A stretch of DNA of 64,000 nucleotides from Haberlea rhodopensis (taxonomy: Eukaryota > Streptophyta > Magnoliopsida > Lamiales > Gesneriaceae): NCBI GenBank assembly GCA_907163345.1, contig CAJQUN010000022.1, forward strand, positions 4,464,001 through 4,528,000, written 5' to 3'. Both the position numbers and the translations under genes were made by a program. The notes under the pieces are model-generated. The model was not told the DNA's origin, did not search any database, and saw nothing but the letters and a program-made list of their open reading frames with translations. The first letter of the stretch is position 1. Each line of letters begins with the position of its first letter. Positions 1-11,913 of this stretch are shown piece by piece.

Positions 1-631
1 AATCGGAAGCAAAAACAACCGAAAATCGAAGAACCCTAGAAATTGGGGATCGACGCTTACCAGCAAAATCCGACTTCCACACGCGACGAAACCTCGAATT
101 GATGGAGGGGAAAGAAGCGCCTCGTCGAGACGAAGACGGCGGTAGGTCGCACGCCCCGAACGGCGGCCGGACGGCGGCGGGCGGAGCGCTTTTGCGCGCG
201 GCAGCGCTGTAGCAGCGGGAAAATCGCACGCGGGAGAGAGGGAAGGAATTGGGGCTGAAAATGAAATTAATACTAAAATCTCGGGTTCAACTTGTATTTA
301 TAGCAAAAATACCCCGAAAAAATAATAGCCCCACAAATACATCATGATTCCTTAAAAATCATCTGTTTTCAAAAACTCTCTCTCTAACTCCAAAACCCTC
401 TACCGGTGCTCACACAGCACCCGAGATTCCGAGACACATCAAAAACCCAACTCTTAGGTTTTACACCGTAATGTGAATACAATCTCAACCTCTGGATCCA
501 ACGATCCCAACTGCCCAAATAAACGAGCCCAGAAGGCCCAACACCTCGATTAAATCCCAAATCGCCACGTAAAACCACTTTAGGGATTATTAACACTACG
601 GGATTAACACCTATAATCCCTGGTCATCACA
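1..631 (-). repeat. 3' LTR (partial) of a gypsy-type LTR retrotransposon
   Basis: These bases match 6744-7374 at a constant offset of 6743, with no difference seen by eye. They are therefore the right-hand part of a long terminal repeat cut by the window edge. Read on the minus strand the LTR begins TGTGATGACCAGGG at 631. It is preceded by a purine-rich tract, which fixes the element in minus orientation and makes this the 3' LTR. Near-identity of the two LTR copies implies a recent insertion. Confidence 0.9.
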
Positions 632-3302
632 ATATCCCCCACTAAAAGAATTTCGTCCTCGAAATTAGCACTGGTGTATCACGTAACACCCAGGCTGCAC
701 AACAACATGAAGCCATAACATCGATTCCTGACCATATCAGAATCGTATTAATAAACGCGAGGATACTTACCTCTCATCTAATCTCTGAAACAGAGCGACA
801 TACCATAACCAACATAACACCCAAGAGGTAAAACGTACCTCGATGCGGGTCATCCCAAAAGTCAGTCCCTCATGACTGCGAAACAACTGATACTTACGAC
901 TGTAGATCAGACAGTCATCCTTCGTTCTAATACAACAGTACGAACACGTCCCGATGACACCTCAACCGTAAGAACGTTGACCTCGTGTCAAACTCTGGAG
1001 TGGAGTAGACTTCCAAATCCATCATAACGTCAAAGAGCGTCAGCACAACTCAACGCTAACAGTCCAAAAGCAGTTAGTCAACTGAAACTGCAAGGATTCG
1101 AATCGCTCTTGATTCTATCGAAGATATCATCCAATGATATTTTACTATGACTTACGATGTCTAACATACATCGTTACGAAGGAAACACTAGTACAACCAC
1201 GGTGTACACATATCAAACCTGGTTTCCACTTTCAAACTTCCTCCATCGAAGGAGTAGTCGCCTCATTGCAACTTAATTTGGGCAACTCACGGCCACAAAT
1301 TCAAACAAAAGACATCCCACAAGATGTCCACCTCCGGATGTTCCAAGAATCACGTTCTGATCATAAATAACAACCGAGACTCCGCAGAGTTTAAAATTCT
1401 TAAGGGGCATGCAATAAACCCATTGCATCCTCAACGCTTGTGTCGTCAGCGACACTCAACCAATCCGAAATCCTGCCATCCCTTGAAAATCCTCGGATTT
1501 AACAATCCAAACTTGGGAAGGCTGTCGCATAACTCGAAAGAAAACACTAGCAAGGGAAATACCTTAACCCTCACAAGAAAATCCCTCCTCAAGGGAGTCA
1601 ACTAACTTCACGATTATCCCTCAATCATCGTGCCATGGAGATTCCCAATCTCAAGGTGTTCCATATCTCTCATCAGAGATTTAACCATCCAAAAATAGCA
1701 TAACTCTATGCTTAACAGAGAGGAAATCAATAACTGGCATCCGTATACTCACCGGTATACCTGCCTAAGCACTGATATCGCATGCATACTCAATGCACTC
1801 GGCTCGGGTATCTACCACATATATCCCTAAGCCCCAAACACAACCGTCAATTCTGAGTCATTCCTTACTCAGTGGAGGATGAAAATCGACGATTAACAAT
1901 ACACGGTGTGATTCCCAAGATCAACACCACTTGCACCAACTTACCGAATCTTTCAAGATTCCCAAATAGGTATAATACTACCTCCTTCCTCGCAAGGGAA
2001 ATGCCATCGAACTCGAGATCCACAAGTCTCGAACCATCGTTCGGAAAAACTGGATACAATAACACCCATTGTATCCCAATACACGGGTTCCTTTAGATTG
2101 AGTCAATAACAACCTGATGACTCTCTTGTTGGTACTCCAACATCCTGAGCTGTCCCAGACAAGTCTCCAAGATTTAAACATAAACGTATACACGTTTCAG
2201 TGAGGCATGAACAACCTTAACCTCAATGACATGGTGACTACTAGAGTCCACCACAATCCTCATCGTATCACCTTACGATTTGCCAAACTTGGTTCCAACG
2301 AGCAGTGTAACGGCTCTAGCAAGCCCATCATGGTGCTACACACACGCGGCAGACAACCTAGTCTCTGCCTCTTTAGGTTTACCTCAAACCTACCAATAAG
2401 ACGGACGTTTCCACATGGTATAACATACTATGGGAGAAAACTCAATAGAGTAGTGGGTCTTTATCCAACATTCCTCAATGCCGATACACCCTGGACAACC
2501 CAATGTCCCTATGTACTTAACATAACCTGATCCTACTCCCTTAGGACCCATCCTACACCCTCAAGGGTGGTGTGACCATGTCCACCACATGTCACATCGA
2601 CAGAAAGCGAGTAATTTCCTCCACGATTACTCCTATCGTCAAAAACATGGCCAAAAGCCATTCCAACGAGCATACCTCAAGGGTATCACCACTCGTAAAA
2701 TGATCCCCCAATCGTAAGCTGCGGTACAATCACATGTACAGCGCATCCAACCATTCCTCGAGCAACCCGCTCGGTATAAGGGTCACGTCCATCGGTGTCG
2801 CACACACCACCTTGTGCTCGGTACTGGCACCCAAGGCATACCACTGAATACGTATACTCAACGCATCGATCATCGTAACGATGATGCATGTCTAATAAGA
2901 CATCTCCTACACCATCGTCATCGTCATCCCGTGACGACACATGCCAACTCATGGCATCTAAAACATTGTCAACTAGTGACGATACATGTACATCAGCGTA
3001 TGTCATCCACTATCATGCTAGTAAAATAGGCATAATAAAACATGTATATCAATGCATGCCAGCTACAATAAAGCTAATAAAATAGCAATATCTCATACCT
3101 CATCGCTAGTGATATAGCGTCATACCTGTCTCCGTCGCTCAATAATAGTGCGTAATCAGCACCCATCGCTCGAAGGCGGCAAAATCCTGTGCTGAGTACA
3201 TAGCGGCAAAATCCCTCGCTATAGAATCGACGGCATGACACCTCGTCATATAATAAGTGGCATGAAACCTCGCTATATACCTGAGTATGAATCATCGTCC
3301 AC

Positions 3303-3570
3303 ATAGTAGCGGAAAGAGGCATCGCTATCAATACACCTGGCGGAATGAACCATCGCCAATAGATATAGCGGAATGAACCATCGCTATAAATACACCTGGC
3401 GGAATGAACCATCGCCAATAAATATAGCGGAATGAACCATCGCTATCAATACACCTGGCGGAATGAACCATCGCCAATAGATATAGCGGAATGAACCGTC
3501 GCTATAAATACACCTGGCGGAATGAACCATCGCCAATAGATATAGCGGAATGAACCGTCGCTATAAATCG
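3303..3570. repeat. 59-bp tandem array inside the LTR element
   Basis: The string ACACCTGG recurs at 3333, 3392, 3451 and 3510, a strict 59-bp period. Each unit holds two half-units, AGCGGAATGAACCATCGCT and GGCGGAATGAACCATCGCC, each bracketed by GCGG and its partner CGC. Related but diverged modules extend to about 3130 on the left. Confidence 0.9.
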
Positions 3571-3682
3571 TGTCCTCATAGAGAAATGAATATAAATCGA
3601 CACAGCGGGACACATCACCGCTATCATCCGTGTCATCACATAGGAATGAATCATCATCCTAACAAGCGGCATCTCATCCTCG

Positions 3683-3890
3683 CTTCTTCATACAAGCGGT
3701 ATCTCATCCTCGCTTCGTATGGCATACCCCGCCTCCATGTGCAAGCGAGCATCCCTGCCCGCTCCACATTTTTAGCGGTACAAGCATAAGCTTCTTCATA
3801 CAAGCGGTATATCATCCTCGCTTCGTATGGAATACCCCGCCTCCATGTGCAAGCGAGCATCCCCGCCCGCTCCACATTTTTAGCGGTCAA
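3683..3890. repeat. 108-bp tandem duplication inside the LTR element
   Basis: CTTCTTCATACAAGCGG starts at 3683 and again at 3791. The two 108-bp copies differ at only a few bases. The module again has the AGCGG ... TCGCT layout of the neighbouring arrays. Confidence 0.85.
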
Positions 3891-4149
3891 GCATAAGTAT
3901 AAAAATTCTCACTGTCATAAGCAGGACTCCTGGAATGCATAATCATCATTCCTTTTTATACTCCATATTTCCTGTAACCTGCAACCATCAGGGTTAACAA
4001 CAATAGCCATATACGCTATGCATCCACATTCAATTCATAATAAAAACACATTATGAGAATGTATGGTTCACAAATAAATGTCATGATATCCTTCTTTAAA
4101 TCCTTATTTCATCCTGAGCCCTTATCATTAGTACATTTTAATGCTTCTT

Positions 4150-4302
4150 GCTACTCCAGGAAAGCGGAATTCTTCCTCGCTTCCACTGGACTTTAGCGTT
4201 GCTACTCCATGTAAGCGGAACTCTTCATCGCTTCCAATGGACTTTAGCGTTGCTACTCCATATAAGCGGGACTCTTCATCGCTTCATATGGACTTTAGCA
4301 TA
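4150..4302. repeat. 51-bp tandem triplication inside the LTR element
   Basis: GCTACTCC recurs at 4150, 4201 and 4252. Each unit carries AAGCGGxxCTCTTCxTCGCTTC and ends GGACTTTAGC. Confidence 0.85.
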
Positions 4303-4700
4303 AGCCATTAAAATCCTTACTAAGATAACTTTGACTCAAGACATGCATATGCAAAAACAATGCACAATAACATATATCATAACCTCAATGCACCACTTTG
4401 CATTCATCATGTGTCAACAAGACAACGTAAAATACATGTTACCTCGGAAATATCCCTTTATCTGATTTTCTTAAAACCAGCTTCCTTGGCACATAACACA
4501 CGGAGTGCCAGACATCCCCATAAATGTCATCCTATCGTGTTCCACACGATTCCTGCAACCACAATGGTTAGCAATACCACTTTTCATATCATAAGAGCAC
4601 ATAAACAATGTGTTATGTCATACAACATTAATGCCATCATGCATAAATATGTGCTATCAATAACTTCCTAGGCCCTTAACAGCCCCAATGAGCAACCACT

Positions 4701-4712
4701 GCTCTGATACCA
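4701..4712 (-). promoter_or_regulatory. Primer binding site (initiator tRNA-Met)
   Basis: The plus strand reads GCTCTGATACCA, so the minus strand is TGGTATCAGAGC, the 3' end complement of plant initiator tRNA-Met. It lies four bases from the LTR end (spacer 4713-4716). It would prime minus-strand DNA synthesis and confirms the element's minus orientation. Confidence 0.9.
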
Positions 4713-4716
4713 CTAA

Positions 4717-7374
4717 TGTAAGGACCCCAAGCCCTTAAAACCTTGATTAGTGTATTAACCACTATGTGTGGTACATGCTTTCTATAAAATGTCAATCGGG
4801 AAGCTCTGATGATACTTAATCATTGCCTGTCAATAAAAGACTCATATGTTTGCCCTTTACCAACCCCTTGGTGCCGCTTTTCACATTGTAAACTTTTACA
4901 AAAATTTGGGCAGAGTCTCCCCATAAATAGAGCTATCCCAAAACAGAGTACAACACATAACAAAATTCCCGGCCAGGGAACACATAATACTCAACAGAAA
5001 GCAGTAATACAAGTAGATTCCCAGCCAGGGAAGACACCACACATACGTCAACAAAAGTGGGTTCCAACACCCACATAATACACCAATGACTCTCATATCA
5101 TTCTAGCAATTCAACCTAATTGCATGCAACCTTAAATGAAAGAGAGAAAGGCTCATGCCTTTATATACAATCCATATACAAGTATAATCGTGCTCACATG
5201 CGAGCATCATGAATATGAATATGTATAAATCCTCAGGTGTATATATAGGTACTCTATACGATACCGTGCTCCATCAAGCCCTGGTACCACGATCCTGGGA
5301 GTACCTCAAATCAACAGCTCGAGCTCAGCTCCATAGCCATCGATGTACCTGTCCACCTGTCCCAACAGAGACAGCCCCCAACGGGGTGAGCATACCAATA
5401 CACAAAATCCCATAATCATAATAATGAAATTCATAATTTACAACAAAGGTAAATGCTAATGAATTTAAATGATACTCCCTGGATGGCAACATCCTCATCC
5501 GGGATTCCGTGTACTGTCCCTGTTCTCACAACATCAAACTCATCAAATCTCATAAATCAGTAAATCAACACATTGATTTACACATCGCATGCCTGATCCT
5601 CGAATATCAACATATAGTGATTACAAATTCATTAAACATGCAATTACAGATATCACAATATCTAATACTGATTTCACAACCTTGCTATCAATCACAGATA
5701 GCTCAAATGCCTTAGCATTTATTTTACCATTCCTTCATTATACTTAGACATCTCAAGTGTCTTATAATGAATACATGAGTCTACAAACTTAGACATCTCA
5801 AATGTCTCATAATGAATACATGATTCTACGAACCTAGACATCTCAAATGTCTTACGAAGAATGCATGATTCTACAAACCTAGACATCTCAAATGTCTCAT
5901 AATATAGTCATATAAACCCAGTACCCCATATATCATGCAAGAGTCATCCTACTCTAGTGTCACGCACGCTACAAGCGGCGATATCAAGATTTGGGTCATT
6001 CCTTGGCTATATCAACATATATGTATAACCATACGCAAAACATTCAATGCAATCAAAAACACCTTATGCATTTCACATATATATAGTAATGCTCGTACGT
6101 CGCACGTACCTTAAATCTCCGAAGTCCGAGCCAAGCCTTGCTCGAGTTCCATGCCCCGAGGAATGATGTGCTAACACGATAAACAATTCACCATTATTTA
6201 CGAACATGTAACCTATGCTCAAGCACACCCATATCCCTCACAACATTGTCAATACACGACAATTATCCTCTTAAAAGACCCGGGGCAGGGTACATGCAGG
6301 GAAGGAAATAAATGAGACAATCGAAATTTGTTCAAGAATGCCCTACAAAAATCGAACCTTAATCTCACAATTTCGAACCCAATAAAATACCATAATTCAT
6401 CTAAAATGTCAATTAATCAATCCATAGCATGAATAATCATCCCACATGCCAAACCCCCAAATTTGAAATCCAAATCCCTAAAATTCGAAACCCAAACAAG
6501 CCTTTAAATTCGAACCCTAACAATTCTTCAAATTCGAACCATAACATCTTAATTCGATCCCACTTAAGCATCATAATACACCTAAGATGTGAATTAAACC
6601 ATCAATGGCAAGAATCATCACCTTTGCCAAAAACCCCCAATAATTCGAAAATTAAACCCTACGAAATTGGGGAAATTCGAAACAATAAAGGCATGGAAAT
6701 ACATGAAAAAGACGAACAAGGGGTTAGGGAGATTACCCAACGAAATCGGAAGCAAAAACAACCGAAAATCGAAGAACCCTAGAAATTGGGGATCGACGCT
6801 TACCAGCAAAATCCGACTTCCACACGCGACGAAACCTCGAATTGATGGAGGGGAAAGAAGCGCCTCGTCGAGACGAAGACGGCGGTAGGTCGCACGCCCC
6901 GAACGGCGGCCGGACGGCGGCGGGCGGAGCGCTTTTGCGCGCGGCAGCGCTGTAGCAGCGGGAAAATCGCACGCGGGAGAGAGGGAAGGAATTGGGGCTG
7001 AAAATGAAATTAATACTAAAATCTCGGGTTCAACTTGTATTTATAGCAAAAATACCCCGAAAAAATAATAGCCCCACAAATACATCATGATTCCTTAAAA
7101 ATCATCTGTTTTCAAAAACTCTCTCTCTAACTCCAAAACCCTCTACCGGTGCTCACACAGCACCCGAGATTCCGAGACACATCAAAAACCCAACTCTTAG
7201 GTTTTACACCGTAATGTGAATACAATCTCAACCTCTGGATCCAACGATCCCAACTGCCCAAATAAACGAGCCCAGAAGGCCCAACACCTCGATTAAATCC
7301 CAAATCGCCACGTAAAACCACTTTAGGGATTATTAACACTACGGGATTAACACCTATAATCCCTGGTCATCACA
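4717..7374 (-). repeat. 5' LTR (complete, 2658 bp)
   Basis: On the plus strand the LTR starts TGTAAGGACCCC beside the primer site and ends GGTCATCACA, giving TG...CA ends. The right flank is the interrupted hAT transposon. An undisrupted copy of the same target at 24391 shows that the insertion fell in CTTTATATGAATAC, so the 5-bp target duplication should be ATATG (7375-7379). The left-hand copy lies outside the window. Small ORFs in the LTR (for example 6429-6782) show no domain and are not called. Confidence 0.9.
5746..5915. repeat. 45-bp tandem repeat (four units) in the LTR
   Basis: AGACATCTCA recurs at 5746, 5791, 5836 and 5881, a 45-bp period. Each unit contains the small dyad GACATCTCAAATGTC. 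Confidence 0.88.
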
Positions 7375-7767
7375 ATATGAATACTGGATCTTACATAATT
7401 TACATATTGCAACAGATTCATTAGTACCTTCTTTTTGACCGAGTTCAAAGTGATCCCATATCTTACTTCTTTTGGCACGAGTCGGTTGTCTACTCGCTGC
7501 TGTAGTGGCTCCGGATGACTCCACATGTTGTCTTTCTTGGGCTTGGGCAGCAACAGGTTCGGCAGGTTGTTCGGGTTGTTGTGGTTCGACATTCATAGAA
7601 GAACCACCAACATTGAGGTCAGCAAAAAAATCATAACTTTCATTTAACTCAGGAATTGGCACAGGTAAATTCATTGCAGAAGATTAACTCAGTGATAGAC
7701 GACCCGGAACGAGACCCCGACTGCGACCCCGGCTACGACCAGCACCACTGCTAGATGAAGATGCCAT
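7375..7767 (-). pseudogene. hAT transposase, N-terminal fragment
   Basis: The frame starts MASSSSSGAGRS at 7767 and parallels the copy at 24784. It has an in-frame stop after about 27 codons, where copy 2 has serine. It then continues through MNLPVPIPELNESYDFF (ATG at 7674) to the CKLCKIQYSY of the BED zinc finger. There the LTR insertion cuts it, so the visible C-terminal residues past IQYSY come from the LTR. Nonfunctional. Confidence 0.85.
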
Positions 7768-8251
7768 TATTATATAAGACTATAAGTAAAATGTAGATAG
7801 CACAATTGAGAGAAAAATATGAGAGTGAAGTATTTTTCGTTACAAGAATTGTTATGAAAAAATACACAACATCCCCTATTTATAGTTTTTTTTTTATTAA
7901 ATTTTTTTTTTAAAAAATAAATGATAACATTGGCAACGGCTAAGAGCCGTTGCCAACGTTAACAATTAACGTTGAAGAAGGCAACGACTGTATAGCCGTT
8001 GCCTTCTTCCTTTTTCTTTTTTTATTTATTTATTTTTTTAAAAAGCTACCGGTTCCGGTTCTGGAACCGGAACCAAACCGGTAGCACCGAAACCGGTGCT
8101 ACCGATTTGGTTCTTAGGAACCGCCCCGGACCGGTTTCTAACCGGTTACGGGGCGAACCGGAACCGTTAAGTCCGGTTCCGGTTTCGGACCGGACTTAAC
8201 GGTCCGAATCCGGGCCGGGTCCGGTTTGACCCGGCCCGGTAAGCACCCCTA
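7375..8251 (-). mobile_element. hAT transposon copy 1, one end only
   Basis: Homologous to the right end of the complete hAT element at 22093-25219 (transposase start, leader, GC-rich subterminal zone). It ends with CGGTAAGCACCCCTA at 8251, matching the TAGGGGTGCTTA terminal repeat of copy 3. The left half is displaced beyond the window by the LTR element. The candidate 8-bp target duplication is TCTCTGCA (8252-8259); its partner is not visible. The subterminal zone holds palindromes of the form GGCAACGGCT...AGCCGTTGCC near 7931-8005 and many ACCGGTTCCGG motifs. Confidence 0.88.
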
Positions 8252-8259
8252 TCTCTGCA

Positions 8260-10065
8260 TGATCCAATATCGATGTGGCAGGTTTGGGATTGCTTAAAAA
8301 ATCTATCACGCGTGTTGAAGGGCGTGAAAACTCCTCAGAAGTCCCTGAATTTCAAAATCACACACTAAATCTACATATAAGTACACTTGTATGTGTATAT
8401 ATTTGTGTTTGTACAGATGCACAATGATGCCACAAGTGGCATAAACAAGGTAATGCAGATTTCAGATCTATTTCAACGATTCAACGACAAATATCGCGTA
8501 TTCCTCGATCCCTTTTGGTAGTTTCGTTTAACCTTTCGAAAATCTGGTCCATGCCCACCAAAAGTTAATATTTCATTTCAACAACTCTACGGATTAGACT
8601 CCCTTTTCCTGTTGCATTTTGTATTTAAAGCAAGCATTAATCGATAGTGATTAAATTCTCATTATCTTGTCTTGGGGCCTAATCACAAGCTTAAAAAGGC
8701 GTTTTTTTTTGTGTGGCATCAAGTATGATTTCGTTTCTGAACTTTATTGATCTGTTATTTGCGTTTACAAGATTCTTTCTCTTTTTTGGATTCGAGTTTG
8801 TTGTAATTTGAATCTGTTGGAAGTTTTTTTTTTATTTTTATAATCATTGATTGAATGTGAATCTGTTGCTGGATTTGGAATTATTAAACTCTTTATCGGT
8901 ATTAATTGTTGATGATTACATTTCTATATTAGTTTCTTTTACTATCTTGTTCTGGGTTGGCTTAAGATTGACGAGATCTTGTGATTTGGTCACTATTTGA
9001 GTTTTTTTAGCTAATTATGGAAGTGGGCTTTCTTGATATTTCTGTGAAAACATGATCTGTGATGCTTGGTTCGGACACCACAGTTTGAAATGAAACAGAA
9101 AAAAGAACTCTCGAGTCTCCAGATTTGGTGTTAAAAGTAGGTGTTGGATTTGGTTTCTTTGCTCGTGGATGAGATAAACGTGTCTTTATGATAAATGAAG
9201 TTTTGGTTGATACTGGCTGTAAAACTATAATTGTGAGATTGTGTGTTGCAGTGTTAGCTTATACTAGGCCTGACCATGGTTGTATTCCAGTGTTTTCGAT
9301 TTTGGAACTGACCTCTCCGTTTACAAAAGAAGGTGGAATTAAAAGGTTCTCGTTCGTGATGGTTTTGACTTAGACATTGGTTATGGTTTAGGCTCAGATT
9401 TGTTTAAGTCTTGAACTGAATTCAATCTTCAAATTAAAAATACAGATTAATTTTAGTTTACGTGAATTAAGGATTTAAAATTATAAAAATTAAACTGGTT
9501 ACGTGGTTCTTAGAATTTAAGATGGATTTATAGTTCCATATAGTTTGGTCCCAGTTTTATTTCCAGAAATGAAATCCAACCATAAGTCGGTTTAAAGAAA
9601 ATTGTGGTCGGTCTACTTTTCATTTTGTAAAGGGTGCTTTAGATGATTAAAGTTCTCATATTCCAATATAAAAACATTATCAGTAAATATACCAAAGAAG
9701 AATCTTTTTTAAATATATACAAGTATCGAATAATGAAGCCTCAGAGCTTTTCCATGATGAACAAACTGGTTAAATTTATTATCGTGGCTTTGATAACACC
9801 GTCTTTTTTGGGCTGGATTGCTTCAAGAAAGTGGTTCTTTGTTCTTTGGACTCGTCACCATCTGCTGGACTTGTTTGCATTTGAGCCAATATTTGTTATT
9901 TCCTCTTTGGTTTACGTTGCTTGCTTATGTCCATCAATTTTATGTTTCTATAATTTGTAGTTTATAAGTTCTTATCACTTGTTCTTTGACAGAACTATTC
10001 GGGAATCTGAGCTTTTCGGAGGGCGATTTAATCTACTCTACGGTCAAGATTAAGTTGAAGTCACC
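8260..10065 (+). other. 5' flank and probable leader intron of the acidic membrane-protein gene
   Basis: No convincing protein is encoded here; the short frames at 9188-9373 and 9643-9960 have no recognisable features. Position 9993 follows TTGTTCTTTGACAG, a good splice acceptor 73 bases before the start codon. Sequence before it is T-rich and intron-like. A possible donor is AAG|GTAATG at 8450, which would give a leader intron of about 1.54 kb; another candidate is TTG|GTAGTT near 8519. The exact 5' exon is not decided by sequence alone. Confidence 0.4.
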
Positions 10066-11913
10066 ATGTTTCGGCAATCACCACGGAGTAACCCAAGAAA
10101 TAAAGGATTCAAAGTGAAGCATGTTCTGCAGCTATGTTTGCTTCTTGGAGTTGGGATTTGGTTGCTCTATCAAGTCCAGCACTCACGTGAGAAGAAGGTG
10201 TCTTATCAAGAAAACACAAAAGTTTCAGAGAAGGTGCAGGATGTGGTCGACACTATTAAGCTAGGGAGAAAGGATATTTTGCCTAGAACAGAAGAAGAAG
10301 AAGATACCGCAGACGAGAAGCCTAAAGAGGAGATGGCTGTAGACAAAACAATGCATTTTGATGATGAAAATAAGCTCGAAGGTCTGGGTCAAGAACAAGA
10401 AAACACAGAAGAGGGAAGTGAGAATAAAGAGAGTGGGGAGACGGAAAGTAATAACGTGAATGATGAAAGTAAAATAAATGATGAAGAGTCTGAAAGTACG
10501 GTGGAAGATGGTGAAGGAAGCAAAGAAGAGGAAAATGGAGAGAATCATGAAGAAAATAATGAGACAGAAGGTGAGGAGAAGGCGAATGTGGAGCCAGGTG
10601 TTGGAGAGAGGAAGGTTGACAATAGCGAAAATGAACATGTGAAAATCGATGAAACGGAAAGTGGAGAGAATGGCGAAGAAAGTAAGGGAGAAGAAGGTGT
10701 GGAAAAGGCAAATGTCGAGAAGGATATTGAAGAAGGTAAGGTTGAAAATAGTGAAAACGAAGGTTTGAAAATTGATGATACAAGGAACGAGGCGAAAGTT
10801 GATGGAGAGAAGGTTGTTAACAAAGGGGATATTACAGAGAACAAAAACAAAGAATCGACAGAAGAGTACGAGAGCAAACGTGATGATAAAAAGGAAGAAA
10901 ATGGAAGTGGAGAAAAAAATGATAGTGAAGAGAAAGTAACGGAGGAGAGCAATGGAAAGAATAATGCAGAAGATACAAAACAGCAGGAGCTAAACAACAT
11001 AATAGATGAGAATAAAGATAGCTCGACTGAAAAGTCAAACCCATCAGATGGAGAAATTCATGGTGCAGCTGGCAACGAGGGAGCAAAAGAAGAAAATGCC
11101 GAGGGAGAAAATCTCTCAAGTGATGGTATGGTTCAAGATTCGCAAAATTTGAGAGGAACAGAGAGAGTTAGTGAAAAACATGATCAGGATAAGACAATGA
11201 ATGTGGAACAAAATGATAGGGAGCATCATTTTAAGAGCGACGATGAGGAGAAAGAGTTGAAATCAAGTGACGTTAATGACGAGATGATTGAGAAGAATAA
11301 TTTGTCTAAAGGCGATGAACATATGGATTCTCAGAACCACGATTTCATCAATGAAGCTGCTAATGATAATGAAAAACATGATCAGGATAAGAATAAATCT
11401 ACCAATGAATCCACTCAAAGCCAAAAGGAACAAGAAGGGAAAACCGGTACCCAAGATGAGAAGTCAGATTCGATGTTTCCATCCTCAACAACCGTAAACT
11501 TTGATGTTCCAAAAGGAAATTCAAAGGGCTCTGATCTTGACAACACCGGAGATGAACAGAATGCAGATTCCCAGAAAACCCCAGGCCTAAAAACTGACAT
11601 TGAAATGTCGACTGAAAATAAGAGTGACAATTCGAGTGAGCAACAGAATATTGATAATGGCTCGGAAACAGATGGGAAAGTGACCTCATATAATGACAGT
11701 AACGGGACCGGCCAAGGCCAAAATACATCCGAAAGCTCAAGTGGTACTTCAAATACAGTTAATGAGGACTCACCTTCAGGCTCAGACACGAATGCAGATT
11801 CTAGCCAACGTGATAAGGCTTCTATGATTCTTCAGGACGAGAAAGAAGCTCGTACGGATCTTGATACTCTTCCTGAGACAGGATCGGAATCTAAAGATGC
11901 TGTTGCTAAGTAA
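10066..11913 (+). CDS. Uncharacterised acidic single-pass membrane protein (615 aa)
   Basis: Single open frame from ATG at 10066 to TAA at 11913. The N-terminus is basic (MFRQSPRSNPRNKGFKVKH). A hydrophobic stretch follows at about residues 20-37 (VLQLCLLLGVGIWLLYQV), then some 570 residues dominated by Glu, Lys, Asp, Asn and Ser with little hydrophobic content. Positive charges before the membrane segment suggest a type II signal anchor, with the acidic tail on the lumenal or outer side. I recall plant proteins starting almost the same way that databases label 'myb-like protein X' or 'dentin sialophosphoprotein-like' because of composition; these names carry no functional meaning. No enzyme motif is visible. 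Repeated blocks such as KHDQDK (twice) suggest growth by internal duplication. The long antisense frames here are shadows of its skewed codon content. Function unknown. Confidence 0.87.
   Translation: MFRQSPRSNPRNKGFKVKHVLQLCLLLGVGIWLLYQVQHSREKKVSYQENTKVSEKVQDVVDTIKLGRKDILPRTEEEEDTADEKPKEEMAVDKTMHFDDENKLEGLGQEQENTEEGSENKESGETESNNVNDESKINDEESESTVEDGEGSKEEENGENHEENNETEGEEKANVEPGVGERKVDNSENEHVKIDETESGENGEESKGEEGVEKANVEKDIEEGKVENSENEGLKIDDTRNEAKVDGEKVVNKGDITENKNKESTEEYESKRDDKKEENGSGEKNDSEEKVTEESNGKNNAEDTKQQELNNIIDENKDSSTEKSNPSDGEIHGAAGNEGAKEENAEGENLSSDGMVQDSQNLRGTERVSEKHDQDKTMNVEQNDREHHFKSDDEEKELKSSDVNDEMIEKNNLSKGDEHMDSQNHDFINEAANDNEKHDQDKNKSTNESTQSQKEQEGKTGTQDEKSDSMFPSSTTVNFDVPKGNSKGSDLDNTGDEQNADSQKTPGLKTDIEMSTENKSDNSSEQQNIDNGSETDGKVTSYNDSNGTGQGQNTSESSSGTSNTVNEDSPSGSDTNADSSQRDKASMILQDEKEARTDLDTLPETGSESKDAVAK

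Larger units (their letters stand above)
632..4716 (-). mobile_element. Internal region of the gypsy-type element, no coding capacity
   Basis: This is the 4085-bp segment between the two LTR copies. At its left end, on the minus strand, TTCGAGGACGAAATTC followed by a TTAGTGGGGG polypurine tract is the usual end of a Ty3/gypsy body before the 3' LTR. At its right end is a tRNA-iMet primer site. No reading frame longer than about 115 codons exists, and no gag, protease, reverse transcriptase or integrase motif is visible. The element is probably a non-autonomous (LARD-like) derivative dependent on a helper. Much of 3.1-4.3 kb is tandem arrays, listed separately. Assignment to a clade such as Tekay/Del rests only on the long LTR and the terminal motifs. 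Confidence 0.8.

Noticed and set aside
3303..3890. Regular short repeats resembling a CRISPR array
   Set aside because: Units are contiguous with no unique spacers, the genome is a plant, and they lie inside an LTR element.
9643..9960. 105-codon frame before the acidic-protein gene
   Set aside because: Lies in the probable leader intron just before a splice acceptor; no recognisable feature.
10261..11752. Several long antisense frames opposite the acidic-protein gene
   Set aside because: They mirror the GAA/AAG/GAT-rich codons of the plus-strand gene and give F/L/S-rich products without motifs.
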